A DNA stretch of 8,062 bases from Candidatus Methanomethylophilaceae archaeon (GTDB taxonomy: Archaea; Thermoplasmatota; Thermoplasmata; Methanomassiliicoccales; Methanomethylophilaceae): the NCBI GenBank assembly GCA_017616575.1, contig JAFZXW010000194.1, positions 1 through 8,062 of the forward strand, read 5' to 3'. The notes beneath the pieces are model-generated. The model did not search any database and was not told where the DNA came from. It saw nothing but the letters and a program-made list of their open reading frames with translations. Below are positions 5,833 through 8,062 of the stretch, piece by piece (position 1 is the stretch's first letter; every line of letters starts with the position of its first letter). A program made the position numbers and the translations under genes.

Positions 5833-7701
5833 TCAGCCCAGCAGTTTCTTTATGGCTTCCGTCAGCAGGCGGTTGACCTGCTTCCCGTCCAGCTTGCCCT
5901 TGAGGGCGCCCATGACGGGACCCATCAGAGGTCCCACCGCGGCCATGCCCTTGGAGCGGATGAACTCCTCGCGCTCCTTGACGATGCCTTCTATGACGGC
6001 CATCGCCTCGCCCTCGTCCACCGCCTCGAGCCCCAGCTTCGACACGGCCTTCTCCGGGTCCGTCCCGGAGGACATCTCCTCCAGGATGGCCGGGAGCGCC
6101 TCCTTGGCGAACTTCCCCTCTTTCAGCATGCCGAAGAGGCCGACCAGGGAGTCGTCGGATATGGAGCGGACGTCCGCCCCGGCGCGCTCCAGCTCGCTGA
6201 ACGTGTTGAGCAGGGTTGTAGCCGCGACTGAGGCCATGGACTTGTCCTCGGAGATCCTCTCGAAGACCTCGTCGGAGCTCTGCCTCACGAGCTGCCTGGC
6301 CTGCTGGGCGTTGATCCCGTACTGCTCCACAAGGCGCTTCTCGATCTGCTCCGGGAACTCTGGCATGTTCGCCCTGATATCGGCCATCGTCGCCTCGGTG
6401 ATCAAGGTTGGCGGAACGTCCGTCTCGGGATACATCCTGGCGGCGCCCGGAAGGGGCCTGGAGTACTTCGTGGTGCCGTCCGGGAGGGGGTCCCTGGTCT
6501 CCTCGGGCACCCCGACGAGCGCCTCGTTGGCCCTCTCGACCGCCATCTCCAGCGCGTCGCACGCCTTCTTCTCCTTCGCGGCGCAGATGACGAACGCGTC
6601 ATGCTCCCCGGTCATGCCGAGGAAACCCCTGAGCTCGTCGACGTAGCGCTGCTCTATCCCGTAATTCGGAAGCTCGTCGGAGTGGAATATCCCTTTGACG
6701 CCCTTGGTGCGTGCGCGCTGGGCCATCTCGGCGCCGAGCCTGAGGGTGCCGCCGTCCCCGTTCATGACCCCGGCGAAGCCAGGGAGGCGGACGGCTATGA
6801 CCTTGCCCTTGTCGGCGAGAGCCCCTTTGATGACCTTGGACTCGGAGGTCTCGAACAGGCCGGTGACGTCCTCCGGCTTGAACTCGGCCGGCTTCGTCCC
6901 TCTGGATTTCAATATGTCGCGGACGCGGAGCAGCATTTTCTGCCTGGCGACCTCGTTCCTCACGTAATCGGGGATGAGCCTGAGCTCCCCCACTCCCTTC
7001 AACTCTATGCGGGCGCCTCCGGGGATGGATATGTTGAGGTCCTGGCGGATGGTCCCGAGCCCCCTCTTGACCCTCTTGGTCGCCCTGAGGAGCGTCCCGA
7101 GCCTGTAGGCGACCTCCATGACCTCCTCCGAGGTCCTCATGTCCGGGCCGGTGGCCACCTCGATGAGCGGGATCCCGAGGCGGTCGGTCCTCCAGACGAC
7201 CTCGTCGCCCTTCGCCTCCACGCGGCGGCAGGCGACCTCCTCCAGACAAACCGAAAGGATCGAGACCTGCCTGTCCCCGACATCCACATGCCCGTCCGTG
7301 GAGATCAGGGCGGTCCTCTGGAACCCGGAGGTGTTGGAGCCGTCCACCACGATCTTCCTCATGAAATGGACCTCGTCGACGATGTTGGCGCCCAGCATCT
7401 CCGAGAAGGTCAGCGCTATGCGCATCGCGTCCGGGTTGACGTCGTGCGGAGGCTCCTCGTCCAGCTCCACCAGGCAGCTGGTGCCGCGGCAGCACTGGTA
7501 CCTGTATCCTAAATGCCTCTGGAACTGGGCCAGCGCGGCACGGTCGACCTCCCCCATCTCTGAGGTGGTGGGCCTCAGCCTCCTGAAGATCCCGCCGTAC
7601 CCCTCCTCACACAGCCTGGACTCGCAGGAGCAGAACAGCTTCCTGGTGTCCAGCTGCTGGTGGATCTCGATCCCGCACATCTTCTCGTAGTCGTCGCTCA
7701 T
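5833..7701 (-). CDS. gatE: Glu-tRNA(Gln) amidotransferase subunit E
   Basis: Kinase/transamidase subunit of the archaeal GatDE complex, which converts Glu-tRNA(Gln) to Gln-tRNA(Gln) in the cytosol: GatE phosphorylates the glutamyl group using ATP, and ammonia comes from GatD. The 622 residues match the family length. The GatB/GatE cradle begins with CGIEIHQQLDTRKLFCSCES (9-28); other signatures are HFMRKIVVDGSNTSGFQRT (112-130), RLGIPLIEVATGPDM (174-188) and TKYSRPLPGAARMYPETDVP (411-430). The AspRS-like insertion specific to GatE, absent from GatB, lies around 280-400. The C-terminal helical and YqeY-like tail ends with GPLMGPVMGALKGKLDGKQV (590-609) and NRLLTEAIKKLLG. The start at 7701 is set by a strong Shine-Dalgarno 7 bases upstream; an in-frame TTG at 7734 would add 11 residues and is less likely. 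It overlaps the end of gatD, so translation is probably coupled. Confidence 0.97.
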   Translation of the reverse strand: MSDDYEKMCGIEIHQQLDTRKLFCSCESRLCEEGYGGIFRRLRPTTSEMGEVDRAALAQFQRHLGYRYQCCRGTSCLVELDEEPPHDVNPDAMRIALTFSEMLGANIVDEVHFMRKIVVDGSNTSGFQRTALISTDGHVDVGDRQVSILSVCLEEVACRRVEAKGDEVVWRTDRLGIPLIEVATGPDMRTSEEVMEVAYRLGTLLRATKRVKRGLGTIRQDLNISIPGGARIELKGVGELRLIPDYVRNEVARQKMLLRVRDILKSRGTKPAEFKPEDVTGLFETSESKVIKGALADKGKVIAVRLPGFAGVMNGDGGTLRLGAEMAQRARTKGVKGIFHSDELPNYGIEQRYVDELRGFLGMTGEHDAFVICAAKEKKACDALEMAVERANEALVGVPEETRDPLPDGTTKYSRPLPGAARMYPETDVPPTLITEATMADIRANMPEFPEQIEKRLVEQYGINAQQARQLVRQSSDEVFERISEDKSMASVAATTLLNTFSELERAGADVRSISDDSLVGLFGMLKEGKFAKEALPAILEEMSSGTDPEKAVSKLGLEAVDEGEAMAVIEGIVKEREEFIRSKGMAAVGPLMGPVMGALKGKLDGKQVNRLLTEAIKKLLG

Positions 7702-8062
7702 CGACGGCCCTCCTGTCGGACATCTCACCCGCAAGCGGGGTCTTCATGATCCTCTTGGCCTCCTCGGGGGACGAGGAATTCGCGAGGGCCCACATCAGCT
7801 TGACGTAGGCGGTCTCCGGGAGCATGTCCAGGACGGTCACCGCGCCGGCGGCCAGCATGTCCCTCCCGGTGTTGTACACGTTGAGGTTCGTCCTCCCGTT
7901 GAGGCACTGGGACGTCATGACTACGACGGTCCCGTTCTCATTCGCCTTCCTTATCAGCGGGATCATCCCCTCGTTCACGTGCCCGAGCCCGGAACCGGCT
8001 ATGACCACCCCTTTGGACTTCATGAACACGTCCTCGAACACCGCCGGGTCCATCCCCGGGAA
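7607..8062 (-). CDS. gatD: Glu-tRNA(Gln) amidotransferase subunit D, C-terminal part (partial)
   Basis: Ammonia-producing subunit of GatDE, a glutaminase of the type I L-asparaginase fold. Only the last 151 codons are in the window; the catalytic Thr/Asp/Lys region lies beyond the right edge. Visible family sequence includes FPGMDP, KGVVIAGSGLGHVNEGMIPL, VVVMTSQCLNGRTNLNVYNT (asparaginase C-terminal domain) and GRDMLAAGAVTVLDMLPETA. Recognisable homology ends near MKTPLAGEMSDRR; the frame then runs on through an arginine-rich stretch to a TGA at 7607-7609, 95 bases inside gatE. That tail looks like a shadow of gatE and may be a lost stop codon, a frameshift or a real extension. The gatD-gatE order is the normal archaeal arrangement. 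Confidence 0.93.
   Translation of the reverse strand, partial: FPGMDPAVFEDVFMKSKGVVIAGSGLGHVNEGMIPLIRKANENGTVVVMTSQCLNGRTNLNVYNTGRDMLAAGAVTVLDMLPETAYVKLMWALANSSSPEEAKRIMKTPLAGEMSDRRAVDERRLREDVRDRDPPAAGHQEAVLLLRVQAV
7709..7714 (-). promoter_or_regulatory. Shine-Dalgarno sequence of gatE
   Basis: On the minus strand AGGAGG lies 7 bases before the ATG at 7701, a near-ideal match to the anti-Shine-Dalgarno sequence. It is embedded in gatD codons and decides the gatE start. It is the only strong Shine-Dalgarno found at a start in this window; the upstream sequences of the MATE, methyltransferase, ATPase and tetR genes lack one. Confidence 0.75.

Noticed and set aside
6599..7512. Long open frames of about 300 codons on both strands within gatE
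   Set aside because: Both are compositional shadows of gatE, whose signatures run through the whole region.
7702..7734. TTG start for gatE, adding 11 residues
   Set aside because: It lies upstream of the strong Shine-Dalgarno that is correctly spaced for the ATG at 7701, and the added residues only read gatD codons in another frame.
1..8062. CRISPR arrays, tRNA or rRNA genes, insertion sequences, attachment sites
   Set aside because: No spaced direct repeats, tRNA-like cloverleaf, transposase gene or terminal inverted repeats were seen on either strand.

Overview
The window looks like a piece of a GC-rich archaeal genome. The strongest evidence is a neighbouring gatD–gatE pair, the Glu-tRNA(Gln) amidotransferase found only in Archaea. 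An Mtq2/HemK2-type methyltransferase and several TATA-like elements about 26-27 bases upstream of start codons, the spacing expected of leaderless archaeal transcripts, agree with this. None of the seven stop codons seen is TAG (one TAA, six TGA). That is compatible with a Methanomassiliicoccales-type (pyrrolysine-using) methanogen of the Thermoplasmatota, but the sample is small and the lineage is a guess.

Layout. Bases 1-82 hold what is probably the tail of an upstream plus-strand gene, whose stop overlaps the ATG of a 452-residue MATE-family multidrug/sodium antiporter (79-1437). Next comes a class I SAM methyltransferase of the Mtq2/HemK2 family (1463-2047), with a likely leaderless promoter at the end of the MATE gene. 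It is followed closely by a transglutaminase-like cysteine protein with no signal peptide and a charged KEEP-repeat linker (2083-3222). The 3' end of that gene overlaps by 60 bases the 3' end of a convergent gene for a P1B-type heavy-metal-transporting ATPase (5100-3163, minus).

The ATPase gene is divergent from a TetR-family regulator (5224-5772, plus). The 123-base AT-rich gap between them carries a near-perfect 23-base inverted repeat abutting and partly overlapping the likely TATA/BRE of the ATPase promoter. This looks like a self-contained metal-efflux module with its own repressor, and it is the most interesting part of the window. A short gap with a hairpin and T-rich tract separates tetR from the convergent gatE. 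The minus-strand gatDE operon fills the rest: gatE is complete, and the C-terminal part of gatD runs off the right edge.

No RNA gene, insertion sequence, CRISPR array or attachment site was seen. No gene-free stretch exceeds 125 bases. The long open frames opposite the ATPase, transglutaminase and gatE genes are GC-driven shadows.
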